A stretch of DNA of 64,000 nucleotides from the NCBI RefSeq assembly GCF_030936135.1, contig NC_082613.1:3348001-3412000 (forward strand). The letters run 5' to 3'. Origin of the DNA: Gavia stellata (taxonomy: Eukaryota > Chordata > Aves > Gaviiformes > Gaviidae). The number at the start of each line of letters is the position of its first letter. Within the stretch, counting starts at the first letter, position 1. This document shows, in pieces, positions 52,289 through 63,658 of this stretch. Below the pieces are notes generated by a model that searched no databases, was not told the DNA's origin, and saw nothing but the letters and a program-made list of their open reading frames with translations. Position numbers and translations under genes: made by a program.

Positions 52289-52322
52289 AATATCCTTTCT
52301 AAAGGAATATCCTTTCTAAAGG
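52289..52322. repeat. 17-bp tandem duplication
   Basis: AATATCCTTTCTAAAGG occurs twice in succession in DIDO1 intron 1. Confidence 0.8.
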
Positions 52323-53565
52323 AGATGTGGCAGAAAGGCAGGATGGTGCTGATGGGAATTGTCTATTAGGGGAAGTACAGTAATTTTCAGTTTCCAGCTA
52401 GAACTTCCACTTTCAGAAATGTCATTAATGTACTGTATTAGGAGGAATGAGATTAAGTTGATCACAGATGTTCAGTTCCTTTAAAAAAAGATAACCAGTT
52501 TGCTGCTTCAGCTTAGATTTCTGTCAGTGTCTCCACTGCAATTGAATAGTTAACTTGAGAACAAACAGAACAAAATGAACAAAAAATCATACTGAATGGG
52601 GAAGAGAAACAGATAATTTGAAGACTTCCAAAGTTGCCTTATGTTGTAGTAAATATTTTTGCAGGCAGTTAGTAGAACATTTGCTTAGAAGTGCCAGCAG
52701 GCTTGTTTAAAAGTGTAATTGTGAATTAAGGCTTTGTGCTTTTATGTTTTGATAATCTTTGATTTTTCAGCTTCTTTTAGGCATTTGATTTTAACCTGTA
52801 TTAAGATGCAGTTCTGCAAGAGCAGATTCATGTAAAATAAGTTTGAAACGTACTCTCTTTTTCATGAAAAATAATTTGAACCAAACGGGGAGAGGAAAAA
52901 ATGGAGATACTTAATAATAATAATAAACCAAGCATTTTATAGCAAATGTAAGGGGTCTGCAATTTTAGTGTTTTAAGTGTACTGAATTTTTACACCTCTC
53001 AAATTTGAAATAATTTTAAAATTGCAGTTCTGTTAAAGTTTTTTCCTGTAGGTAAAAGAGGTAATAATACAGGTAATAATAATAATGAGGTGGCATCTGC
53101 TAATGCAAAAAGAAGCATGATTCTTGCATAGAATCTCATAGTTTTCAATTATTATTTGTGTTAAAAATGCTATTTCATGTTAAATCAGAGTTGTAGACTG
53201 TGCACTGTGCAGCCTTGCCACTGGGTGGGGTATGGCTAACATTGTAAAATGCGTTACATTCAACGAGCCGGAATGTCTCTTAAGAAGAGAGGATGCTGAT
53301 TCCGTTTTTGGAATGCTTTAGCGATACCGGCTCTGTGGCTCAAACGTAATTGTAAAGAGCATGTTGCACACAGGGCCTTGAATGCACTGATACATAATTG
53401 TGCACTGTGAAGACAATCCTTTAGACAATTCTTTCTTTAGTATGTTACTGCATAAATTATTCAAATAGGATGCACTTTTTGCATGGTCTAGAGGCATAGT
53501 TTGTTTCATAGTTTAATATTAGAGTTGAACAAGAAGTGATTAGCTGACTTTCCCTCTTCCTTTAG

Positions 53566-53752
53566 GCATATCACTTAAAATTGCGTGATGTGTGATCAGT
53601 TGGAGATTCTGAACAGGGAGATTGAAAGGTTATTACAGAACAACAGCGTGGAAGAAGGCACTTTAAACTCAGACTGTCTTCAGCCATCAGTGACTGACTC
53701 CCTGGATGTAATCACTGATTCAGACAATGGAGCAAAATACATATTAGAGCAG
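53566..53752 (+). CDS. DIDO1: DIDO1 exon with first start codon (coding from 53588)
   Basis: The acceptor is cctttag and 22 nt of leader precede ATG 53588-53590 (G at -3, T at +4). It encodes 55 codons, beginning MCDQLEILNREIERLLQNN, which has heptad-like Leu/Ile spacing and may form a short helix. It ends ILEQ at CAG|GTATTC in phase 0. The next exon begins in phase 0. No human counterpart is recalled, so calling this exon coding is an inference from frame continuity. Confidence 0.7.
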
Positions 53753-56700
53753 GTATTCAATGCCATGAGATACAGCCCTAGGGTCTTTAAAATTAGTTTG
53801 TTCTATGGTCTTTTTTTTTGTTTATTTTTTTCCTCCTTTTTGGAGTGGGAATAGTTGGCCGAGGGAAAGAATGTAGATAATGTACGTAATCCCCTATAGA
53901 GAAAGTACAGGGGAAGGAAACACTGATGTGGATCTAGCTGTACACTTATATTTTTTCCCTAATTCTGCCTTGCCACAGTCATGCAAATCTTGAGATTTAT
54001 TGTTCCTGAAATAATAAAGTGATCTACTGATGAAAATCAGATTTGGGGAGGGGTTTGTCTTTTCCCCTCTCCTTGTTTTTGGGACAGTGACACAGCATTG
54101 GAGAACACCTAGCGGTGATCATTGCTTAGGAAGTAAAATGTTTCTAAACGGCAAAGATGCTTTGAGAGTTGGGGGCTTGAGAGATTTGAAAACAACATTT
54201 TTTAAAAAGAAAAGTCAGACTGTGTATTGGCATGTCTATGAACAATTATCTAATCCGTTCTTAATTTTGTATCTCTCCCCACCTGGAGTGTTAACAATCA
54301 GTTTTACTCCTTTGAAAGAATTATTAATGTTTTAGTTATTTCCTACACCTACTGTGGCAGTTCCCCTGCATCTTTAATTGCAGAATGCTGACATGCAGAG
54401 TCTGTGTCCAGTATTGTTCTTTTGTCTTCACTAACTTATTTTTAAGGCCAGTTCAAAAGTGACTTTTTCTATCTTGTCCATGTGGTCCTCCTTTTCCTCC
54501 CAAATTCTTTTCCAGTGTTCTTGTAGTTTGGTAGACTATTTTGGGTTAAATGCAGGCATTTCCTACTGATTTTCAAGCTCACTTGCTCAGAAGCAAGCAG
54601 TCAGTGTTGATGTTCGATTGCCATTCTGCATGTGAATTGGGACCCCTGGACTAAACAGTTGTTCAGATGCCTTAGCTGAATGCCTTGTGATTTTTTTGAA
54701 ACGTTTTCCAAGGGTTAATTTTTGGGCACATGCATTGTTATTGATATAATTTGTCCTTGAAATAAAGCTTCTGAAATTTTACATATTGCAAACCTTATTC
54801 ATGAAAGGGACAGTGGTAGGGAGTATTTCTTAATTCTGAAGCTCAACAATAAATTTTTATTATCCCACCTTGCAAAAACAGTGAGTAGCCACTTGGATTT
54901 AAATCCTCAAAGCTGCAGACGTCTTTTGTGATGAAATTTAGTACAAACTGGTAAATCTTCCCTACTGTTACCTTGGGCATGCTGATGGCGTTTAAAAGCA
55001 TTTCTGCATTTTCATTGCACAATGTACACTTTTTAAATTTCACTCTACGAATGCTTTTAAATACTATAAATGGAATAGACTTGTTGATTACAGTTTGTTA
55101 CTCTTCTGGAAGTCTTAATGGGATCTAAATGAATTGATGAGACTACAATCATACTTTGCATTTATTTCAAAGGTCTCAACTGTTGGTAAGTGGTGGAGGT
55201 GGTATTGCTTTACTTTGACTTTTCCTTCCAATGTCAGTGTCTTTCTGAAAGTAGAAAACTGTCAAGAAGGCAACATAATGGAATTTGCTTTATAATGTAA
55301 TAGAGGCAAAACAATCCCAAATTTATGTGAACAATAGTAAGATAAGTTCATAACTTATGCCTTATTTTGTCTCTCTGTTTTTTTCCAGGAGCCAGCAGGA
55401 GAAGGAGGATTGATAGTATTTGGTCCTGCTGACAACTTGGAGACTCAGTCCAGCACTTCCGAATCAGGAAATTCAGCATGTGCTGGAAGGATAATGCTCA
55501 ATGACTCTGATCCTTTGCTGCCCTCCTCTGGCTCTCCTTTTCATTCAGCTCCGCAGGGAGAAACCGTTCAAACCTCTAATGCTGTGTCAGGTAAAGCATC
55601 TAGAGGACATTGAAGAGACTTCTTATTTATTTACATTTTATCTGGAATTTAAATCTCAGAATTTGGATTACCTCTGCTTGTAGCTTTTAACATTTCTTCA
55701 TCTTCCAAGGTAAACAAAGATGTAAACTTAAACTGTTTTGACTTGTGCCCTTACTTCCATTGCAGCCTTTTTCTGGTGTGAATATAATTTTAGTGGGGTT
55801 TTTGTTTTGGTTTTTTTTTTTTAAATATAGTTAGTGATATATTTTACAGGGGAACTTAATGGAATTTCGTATTGGACTGAAGCAGTTTCAGCTTTTTACC
55901 TGCGTACTACAGGGTTAAAATTCATTTTCTATTCTGGCTGTAATGTTAAAAGTAATCAGTTACTATTTAAATTGATGTGCTGGAGTCTGCTGCTTTTACA
56001 GTGACATTTAGAGTATCTCACTAGAGTGACTTTTAAGTTACAACTTCAGTGTTAATTTTTTTAACATATGTACATGGATGTTTATGTTTCCATAGCATTG
56101 ACAGTTACGTTTCTGTTGTAACATTGTTAAATATAATACTAGAAAGCAGAGGAATTGCACTATAGAGAGATCATGTTTGAGAAGGCAGAACAGTAATGCA
56201 ACTGATGCAGTATATGAAATAAGGAGGCATTTATCGCCAGTGTACACTGCAAGATTGGAAACAGCTTACTAAAGGATGCCTCTGAAAACTTGTAGTTATA
56301 GTAGAAATAGTTAGAATAGTTAGAAATATCTTTTATTCTTTCAGCAAGTACTGTTATTTAGGAATTCTGTTCATGTTCCCTTTTGGCTTACCTGTGCAAT
56401 TCTTGAGCCAGAAATACGCATCTAACTACTCCAAAAACATTCTTGGGGGAGAGTTGGGGGGTGTCGTGGTTTAGTCCTAGACGGCAGCTAAGCACCACAC
56501 AGCCGCTTGTTCACTCCCCCCAGGTGGGATGGGGGAGAGAATTGGAAGAGTAGAATTAAGAAAACTCGTGGGTTGAGATAAAGGCAGTTTAATACGTAGA
56601 CCAAAAGCCACGCAAAGAAGCAAAGTAAAACAAGGAATTTATTCACCACTTCCTGTCGGCAGGCAGATGTTCAGCTACCTGCAGGAAAGCAGGGCTCCAT

Positions 56701-59700
56701 CACGCGTAAAGGTTGCTTGGGAAGGCAAACGCCATTACTCCGAATGTCCCCCCTTTCCTTCTTCTTCCCCCAGCTTTATATGCTGAGCATGACATCATAT
56801 GGTATGGACTATCCCTTTGGTCAGTTGGGGTCAACTGTCCCGGCTGTGTCCCCTCCCAACTTCCCGTGCACCCCCAGCCCACTCGCTGGTGGGGTGGTGT
56901 GAGGAGCAGAATAGGCCTTGACTCTGTGTGAGCCCTGCTCAGCAGTAACTAAAACATCCCTGCTTTATCAACACTGTTTCCAGCACAAATCCAAAACAAA
57001 GCCCCATACTAGCTGCTATGAAGAAAGTTAACTCTATCCCAGCCAAAACCAGCACAGGGGGGTATTTCTTGTTGTTGTTTTTGAAGTACTATTTCTGTTT
57101 ACCCAGTTCATTGAGGTATACTCACTACTGCATATTATAGTTTCACATGAGCAATGTAATTGCAGTGACCGCAAAACATAGTTTCTGCATTCATTTAGGA
57201 GAGCATTTACATGGCATACAACTCATTTAAAACATTGCACCATGATGTAATACTAACTTTAATACTTGTTCCAACCAGTTTATTCCTGAATTACTCAAAA
57301 TGCAGGTGCAGATCGTCTATTTATTTCTCTCATATGCTTCTGTCTTCCCAAATAAGAGAGTCTACTAGTTTGCTGGAAAAGACTTTTGAGAAAAAAGGGA
57401 TCCTGGTTGTCAGCACAGATAGTTCCCCCCCTTTCCCCTCCATGGCTCCATCTGTGATAGTTGGGGGTTCTTTGCTGAATCTTTTTTTTTTTTGTCATAC
57501 AGGCTGAAAACCTTTTTGTAAGTAACCATGTCAAGGAGCAGCCTTTCTCAAGTTTCATTCAATGCAGATTTTTTTTTTTTCCATTCAATGCAGATTTTTT
57601 TTTTTTCCAGAGAGATGTTTGAGAAGGTTTTTATTTTGTTCTTTTCTGTATAACAAATTCTATCCAATAAGCCTTGTTAGAGAAATAATGAAGGGAAAGT
57701 GTGTTGCTTTATCCTGAATACTCACCAGTGTTTCTGAAACAACTTAAAAATAGCAGCTAAACTATTTAACAGACAAGATATAGACCTAGTTTATTTTAAC
57801 AAAGATGACTAGAGTGTTTCTCTGATTTTACATTTTGTTTAAAATCCAAAACCTTATTATTCCTTGACTAAACCTGTATTATCTAAACAGCTGTAGCTTT
57901 GAATTTCTTTGAACTGGCTGTTGTTTCTACCTTGTTTCTTATCCTGCTGCAGGTAATCAGCAGTCATTTCTACCAGAAAACGTTATTGGTGTCAAATACC
58001 ATCCTCACCTTTAAACCAGTAACTGTGTCTGTACTGTCTGTTTGGATGACTCCTTGCTCTGCTTCATGGTCTTTCACACTGGTGCATGCATGGTTCCTGT
58101 GTCCACGTAAGGAGTGGAACTGCAATAGGTTTTTCCACAGCAAACCCCAGGGAATAGGTTCATACCATGAAAGGATTTTTTTTGAGAAATACCAGAAAAT
58201 ATCAGAAATATCAGAGATCCTAAGGCTGTTTAATAAAATAGTCAGTATAGTGTCCAACCCCATTTATTTAACTTAGTACTTTGTCTTTGAAGGAATTGAG
58301 TCAACTTCTTGTTGATATTCATTGACTATTAGTGGCTTGAAATTCAAGTTAAGTATTTGTACAACAACATGAGATTACATCAGAGTATTTAATAGTTACT
58401 TAGGCTATGAATGTTTTTGAATCTGGGTTTTGAACCTTATGTTTCTCTTCAGCGTTTCAGGGTGGGGAGAGTGGTGTCCATACTATGGAACAAGCTGTAA
58501 GTTCACAGCCAGTGCCATTAGAATCTGTATCTAATACTGACAACATGGAAAATAGTTCTCCTGGTAAGATTTCTTCCTTTTAAATTGAGCAGAAAGTATG
58601 CTTCTTTGTCCATTGTGTATATGTGTATGTGTGTGTATGTATGTATATATACATATATTTTTAAATAACAGAAGAGTTTGTAACAGCTGGATTATGTTGG
58701 TACAGTGTTCAGTGATGCACTTAATTGCTACTGCTGTTGTATTACATTCACAAGAAAGCATTTTACCTGTTTTCAGGGTCATAAAATGAGGTGGAGATCT
58801 ATATATTATCATAAAGAAATTAGTGCTATGTTGTAAAAAAACTTGTGAGAAAAACCATATTCCTTCACCACCAGTTTAATGACTATTCCCTTGTTTTTAG
58901 CATCAGTTTTGGATGAGAAAGGTGAGCAAAGCAATGAGGAGGAACAAAAAACTATCAAGCCTACAAGTAAAGAGTTCAGGAAAACCTGGGGGTTTCGAAG
59001 GACTACGATTGCTAAGCGAGAAGGTGTAGGAGATGCTGATCTGGACTCTAATGAACAACAGCCGCAACAGCAGCAGCAAAGCTTAAACCTCAGGCGTAGT
59101 GGACGGCAACCAAAGCGAACGGAAAGAGTGGAAGAATTTCTTACAACAGTAAGGCGCAGAGGAAGGAGGAGTGTTCCTGCTGCTCTGGAAGATTCAAGTG
59201 AACCAGCATCCTGTCCAGCTACAGATGCTGAAACTGCTTCAGAAGATAGTGTTGAGAGCACTCCAGATATAAAACCTGTAACTCGGAGGATTGGCACTAG
59301 GAGTAGTAAGGATCAGAAAGGCTCTAAAAGCAGATGCGCAAAAGAGGAAGAAGAAGAGGAGGAGGAGGAGGAGGAAGAGGAAGATGATACTTCTGATAGT
59401 GATAGTGATGGGTTAACACTAAAGGAACTGCAGAATCGACTAAGGAAGAAACGCGTTGAACAGAAACCTGTGCAGCTGACATTGAAGGATATACAGAACC
59501 GCCTGAGGAAAAGAAATGCAGAACAAGATCCTACAGAAACAGGTGATCTTCAGTCTGAAAAACAAGTTGAGTCTGAGTTGCCTGTCAAACAAGAGCCTGA
59601 GACTGCAGACAGCACTGAGATTGCAAGTCAAGTGGTTGTGTCTGAGGAAGACACTGACGATCCTCAGGTTCAGAAGGAGGTAAAGCCTGCCCTTGGTGCA

Positions 59701-62700
59701 AAAGGGATCACAGATGAAGAACCCGAAGAACTGCCCAAAAGCAAACCTGAGTCTGAGATTTATGACCCAAACGCACTGTATTGTATTTGTCGTCAGCCTC
59801 ATAACAACAGGTAGGCAAAGGTTTCAACTAAAAATGCAGTGCCAGTAGTTGGAATTTTTCTGTGATGAAAAATTAAACCAAATGTTAATGCCTACTCTTT
59901 GAGTATATGTAAAAGAACTGTTGGGTTTGTTTGAAGTTTGGGGGGAAGTTTATAACAAATATTTAAAAGAGGGGATAAACGAATACAGAAATGAACAGTG
60001 AGGCAGAACAGCATACTGGTACTTTAGTGGGGTATTTAAGATCTGATGCTTGAAATACCTGTTGAGCGTTAATTGTCTTTTCACAATATTTTACTGTTCC
60101 TTGGGGTTTTTTTCTTTCAGGTTTATGATTTGTTGTGATAGATGTGAGGAATGGTTTCACGGTGACTGCGTGGGTATTTCTGAGGCTCGAGGGCGATTGT
60201 TGGAAAGGAATGGTGAGGACTATATCTGTCCAAACTGCACCATTCTACAGGGACAGGATGAGCCTGTTTCGGAAATAGACCAGCAGGAAGCTAAAGCAGG
60301 GCAAGTAAATGTGGATGGCACAGAATTCACAAGCATAGGAACAATTGAACAAAAATCTGTTGAGGACCAAGGAATCAAGGGTAGGATTGAAAAAGCTGCA
60401 AATCCAAGTGGGAAGAAAAAGCTAAAGATATTTCAACCTGTAAGTATTTTAATTGTTTCTTATTTTCCGTGTTTCACGGAGTACATTGAGACAATGGCTT
60501 ACTTGTACGGCTGTAAATCTGACTTGTTCTTTTGAAGTTAAATATGAAACTGAACAACCCGCTAAATATTACTGTTTAGCAGAAATTTATCCATAGTTCT
60601 ATCAGTACAAGATCTAAAATTAAGAAAGTGTCATTCTGAAGTGGGGAATTTAAAAATTTTATGTAGGTGTAAGGAAATGCCACACTATATGCTTTGTGCT
60701 ATTCTGCCCTTTATAAATACTGTTTTGGAAGTAAAATAATAAGGTGTTCTTTTATTAAAAATACTAGAATTCTGGACTGGTTTATACTAGCTTTGAAATA
60801 ATATCAAATTATTTTGGACATTTTCAATGATAGTGAAACTTCATACTTAACATTGGCAAATGTCTCTTGGAGTTAATTCCAGCTGTACTTCCTCTGTACT
60901 TCCAGTTAGTCTTTGAAGTTCTGATTTTTGTCCTGATGCTTCTTCAAGTTATTAGTACATAGAGGATTGTTATACTGCCTTTTTTAACATAAAAATGTGT
61001 ATTTTGAAGTATTGCAAATTCTGGCATAAAATATAAAAGAGAAGCTTAAATTTCGTAATAGCAAGTTTCATGCCCAATTCAAAATACAGGCAAAGAAGCT
61101 TCTTCAGCTCAGTGTACAGAAATTTAAAAACCTGATGCTACAGTAGTTTTACTGCCTAAGCTACTGTAGTAATGCCAACATCTTGAACATTTTGCTTTTC
61201 TCTCTTACTATGCCTTGAAGAGCATGTTTAGTGTATTTGCTGTTAGAATGCTACAGCTATTCATATTTTTTTTTCTGTATAATTTATTCTTTGATGCCTA
61301 ATCTTTAAACATCCCTAGAATAAGTATTACAAGTTTGAGTGTAAGTGCCTCTCTGGAGGAATCTTTCTGTTGTACTACGTTTTCCACAAAATGTTTATGG
61401 AACGCCCCCCCCGCCTTCTAGTCAATTTAAATGGCAGAGCTATCCATATCAGCATAGTGAGCTTAATGTATTGATCAGAACAGTTTGAGCTTAATATATA
61501 AATATTTACTATCTTAAGATAAATGAGTAGAAAACAGTGTTTTTCTCAAAAATGTTTTCAAATACAGTTTCAAATATATTTGCGCTTTTTTGTACACAAG
61601 AACGTTTGAGAGTCTTGTTCTGTTGGTATTAGTCTGCATTTCACTGACAGCGTTAGTATTAACTTAAAGTTCTGCTTCTGAGTATCACCAATTACTCTTT
61701 GATATTAGCATGCTAACGAATTACTTAAATGTGTTAGGCATCTCTCCTCTAGCGAAAGAAAAACATAAGTATCATTAAGTCATTGTCTCTTATGGAAGAA
61801 CTGCTAATATATTAGGTATTATTTTGGCATTTGGAAATGGAATGGAACTGCTCTATTTGTGTTTGGCAGGTGGTACCACGTTTTGAGAACTGAATGGTCA
61901 AATCTCTGTTTCAGCCCATGCTGTCCCTCATACCTCAGTGAAGATCCCTCCGTGGCTTGTATAAACAAGCACTGCTCTCTCGCTGCAGAATTCCCTGCCC
62001 ATTCTAGGCAAAATGATCACTGCTATTTCGTATGTTGATGTGCTGAAATCACTGTGGCACAGTGACTGAACAGTCTCATTATTCAGTTTATCTGTTCTCT
62101 TACACCAGTATTTTAAGCACTTTGGACAGCAGCAAAAAGGAGCCTTTCTCAGAAGCACCTATAGCTGTAGAGTTTTGGTTTGTAATTAAAACTCGTAGAC
62201 ATTGTGTAAGTACAGATGTCAACACTGAAAGTTTTGTCATCATCTAGTAAATTCCCTTAGTTAGAAATGACAGCTCAGTGAATCTGAAGTTTGAGGTGCT
62301 TCTTAGGGAACATGAATTGATACTTCTTTCTGGTACTTCATAGTTAAGTACATATGTGATGGAAAAATATTCTGAAGCATAAGCTTAATTTTTATGGGAA
62401 AATTCCCAAACCCAGATTTTATCAGACTGCAGCAGATAATGCTGTCTTACTGACTTTTGATTGGGGAAAAATAAGCCACAGTATGCAAATAATAATTTTT
62501 TTACTAGAAATATTCCTGAAAAACTTACTTTTGATAATTACAAATTACAGTTTATTGATGGGGGGAGGCTGTCTAGAGCTACAGTAGTTCCAAGTGGTAG
62601 GTCAGTTGTATCGTATTTTTAGGAGTAATCTAGAAGAGTGAGACTAAAGGCATAATAGCTAGAGGTGATACGTTGGAGCTTAAAGAGCTTTCAGGTATTT

Positions 62701-63658
62701 CTAAACTTTGACCTAATGTACTCTGTTTTCAAGGAATATGCTATTTTCTAAATCTTAACATTTGAAGAGGAAGTGTTTAGAATATAACACTTTGATATAA
62801 ATGGAGAGTAATTGTGAAGTAGAGGAAAATACAGATTGCATATGCAGACTTCTCAGTGTGTAAGAGGTATTAGGCTATGGCAGAATTGTATAGGAGGATG
62901 GTTGTGTTTATGCAAGTTGGAGACGTGTAAAATGAAAATTGGTGAACCTCTAGAGCAAGAATTACCTGTACAGCTGAATAGCTGAGTGCTTCCTTTTGCA
63001 TGTGTGCGTGGTTGAGGACAGCTGCTGATGGTGATATACACATAAAATGTGCTTTAGAAACCTTGCTCTTGAGAAACAGTTCTGCATTGTTAAGGAGGTT
63101 TCTTGCATGATGTAGAGGATCAGAAAAAAGCATTTGTGTGCTTATGGGATCTGAAAATTGAGGAAACCAGCCTTCCTTAGTTCACTGCTAGCAGACCAAC
63201 CACTTGAAAATACAACATGTTTGGAAAATAGTGTGTTACAAGAGTAAAATTCTTATATTTGTATGGGTTGTTTCTGTCCTATCATGAATGAAAGTAAGTT
63301 GGTTTCATGCTGGCTATTGTGCAAGTCACAAACAATCATAGCTGCGGTCTACACATAATGATATGTAAGCATTTCTTCGTGTTGTACACGTATGTTTCTG
63401 TTGTTTCCTCTTTGAAATTTGAACTCACTCCATTTCAATCTATAGGTAGTTGAAGCTCCTGGTGCATCAAAGTGCATTGGTCCCGGCTGTTTTAACTTGG
63501 CTCAGCCTGATTCTGTGTATTGCAGCAATGACTGCATTCTCAAACATGCTGCAGCCACTATGAAGTTTTTAAGTGCTGGCAAAGATGCAAAACCAAAACC
63601 TAAAGAGAAGATCAAACCAAAATCTGAAAAACCTGGCATGCCAAAATCTCAACTGCAG
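53588..63658 (+). CDS. DIDO1: DIDO1 (death-inducer obliterator 1), first six coding exons, truncated by window end
   Basis: DIDO1 is a nuclear chromatin reader whose PHD finger binds H3K4-methylated tails; TFIIS-like and SPOC domains of the longer isoforms would lie beyond the window. Six phase-matched exons give 640 aa here. Visible in order: residues 1-159 from three exons with no human counterpart I recall; KPTSKEFRKTWGFRRTT (about 177-193); Gln-rich stretch; LRRSGRQPKRTERVEEF; 13-Glu acidic run and SDSDSDG; two copies of LTLK-(E/D)-(L/I)-QNRLRK; PHD finger at about 453-502 with C4HC3 ligands (C454, C456, C468, C471, H476, C479, C499, C502); IKGRIEKAANPSGKKKLKI; then CIGPGC...YCSNDCILKHA. 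All but the first block align with human DIDO1 from memory. The start is chosen as the first ATG of the open chain; ATGs at 58485 and 58545 have better Kozak contexts. Confidence 0.95.
55389..55590 (+). CDS. DIDO1: DIDO1 N-terminal exon B
   Basis: The 202-nt exon (acceptor tttttccag, donor CAG|GTAAAG) is open throughout in the frame carried from the previous exon. It encodes EPAGEGGLIVFGPADNLE, then Ser/Pro-rich sequence ending SNAVS. It looks disordered, with no domain recognised. Confidence 0.7.
56462..57056 (-). mobile_element. Solo LTR of an avian endogenous retrovirus (595 bp)
   Basis: The element starts TGTCGTGGTTTAGTCC and ends CCAAAACCAGCACA, so it has TG...CA termini. It is flanked by GGGGGG on both sides (56456-56461 and 57057-57062), a possible 6-bp target duplication. 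Read on the minus strand it shows LTR order: U3, a TATAAA box (56775-56780) and an AATAAA poly(A) signal (56638-56643) before U5. I recognise it as the LTR family common in bird genomes; the class name is uncertain, and a 6-bp duplication would favour an ERVK-type element. No internal viral genes are present, so it is a solo LTR. It lies in the DIDO1 intron before exon C, antisense to the gene. Confidence 0.88.
57556..57607. repeat. 26-bp tandem duplication with T12 tract
   Basis: CATTCAATGCAGA plus T12 and C is present twice exactly (57556-57581 and 57582-57607). Each copy ends in a polypyrimidine tract, and the second is followed by AG, so it resembles a duplicated splice acceptor. No exon I can support follows. 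Confidence 0.85.
58453..58563 (+). CDS. DIDO1: DIDO1 N-terminal exon C
   Basis: The 111-nt exon (acceptor ctcttcag, donor CTG|GTAAGA) encodes FQGGESGVHTMEQAVSS to NTDNMENSSP. A competing acceptor 7 nt downstream would hit a stop, so this one is used. Two in-frame ATGs in strong context (58485, and 58545 with A at -3 and G at +4) could act as alternative starts, the second only 10 residues before the human start position. Confidence 0.75.
58614..58660. repeat. (TG)n/(TA)n microsatellite
   Basis: TGTGTATATGTGTATGTGTG and following ATGTATATATACATATAT. Simple sequence in the short intron between DIDO1 exons C and D. Confidence 0.85.
58901..59810 (+). CDS. DIDO1: DIDO1 large exon D, up to the first PHD cysteines
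   Basis: The 910-nt exon (acceptor tgtttttag, donor AACAG|GTAGGC) encodes ASVLDEKGEQSNEEE through YCICRQPHNN. It holds the basic KPTSKEFRKTWGF block, a poly-Gln patch, the 13-Glu run, the duplicated LTLK-QNRLRK repeat and the first PHD Cys pair. The human initiator Met aligns with Leu163 (TTG), and the exon contains no Met codon in frame. Confidence 0.96.
59344..59388 (+). repeat. DIDO1: GAR codon run (13 Glu, 2 Asp) inside DIDO1
   Basis: Thirteen consecutive GAG/GAA codons (59344-59382) followed by two GAT. Human DIDO1, as I recall it, has only a short acidic stretch here before DTSDSDSDG. The imperfect GAG/GAA mix should reduce slippage, but the tract is a likely length polymorphism. Confidence 0.85.
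60121..60439 (+). CDS. DIDO1: DIDO1 exon E (PHD finger core)
   Basis: The 319-nt exon (acceptor ctttcag, donor CCT|GTAAGT) encodes FMICCDRCEEWFHGDCVG and EARGRLLERNGEDYICPNC, completing the C4HC3 PHD finger. TSIGTIEQKS and IKGRIEKAANPSGKKKLKI follow. Confidence 0.97.
63446..63658 (+). CDS. DIDO1: DIDO1 exon F (Cys-rich segment after PHD)
   Basis: The 213-nt exon (acceptor tctatag, donor CAG|GTAAGC) encodes VVEAPGASKCIGPGC, DSVYCSNDCILKHAAATM and a Lys/Pro-rich tail. Phase is 0 at both ends, so the gene continues past the window. Confidence 0.96.

Larger units (their letters stand above)
41208..53565 (+). other. DIDO1: DIDO1 intron 1 (about 12.4 kb)
   Basis: AT-rich after 41,950, with scattered T- and A-tracts and the small tandem repeats at 48288 and 52289. 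Extra untranslated exons may lie here but none can be supported. Confidence 0.6.
53753..58452 (+). other. DIDO1: DIDO1 introns between exons A, B and C
   Basis: Two introns (53753-55388 and 55591-58452). The second holds the solo LTR and the 26-bp duplication. Otherwise nothing was recognised. Confidence 0.7.

Noticed and set aside
58460-58563. Alternative acceptor for DIDO1 exon C at TTTCAG, 7 nt downstream
   Set aside because: It shifts the frame and meets a TAA before the donor, while the upstream CTTCAG acceptor keeps the frame open.
58809-59297. 162-codon minus-strand ORF opposite DIDO1 exon D
   Set aside because: Shadow of the DIDO1 coding frame with its stop-free antisense; composition follows from the sense codons.
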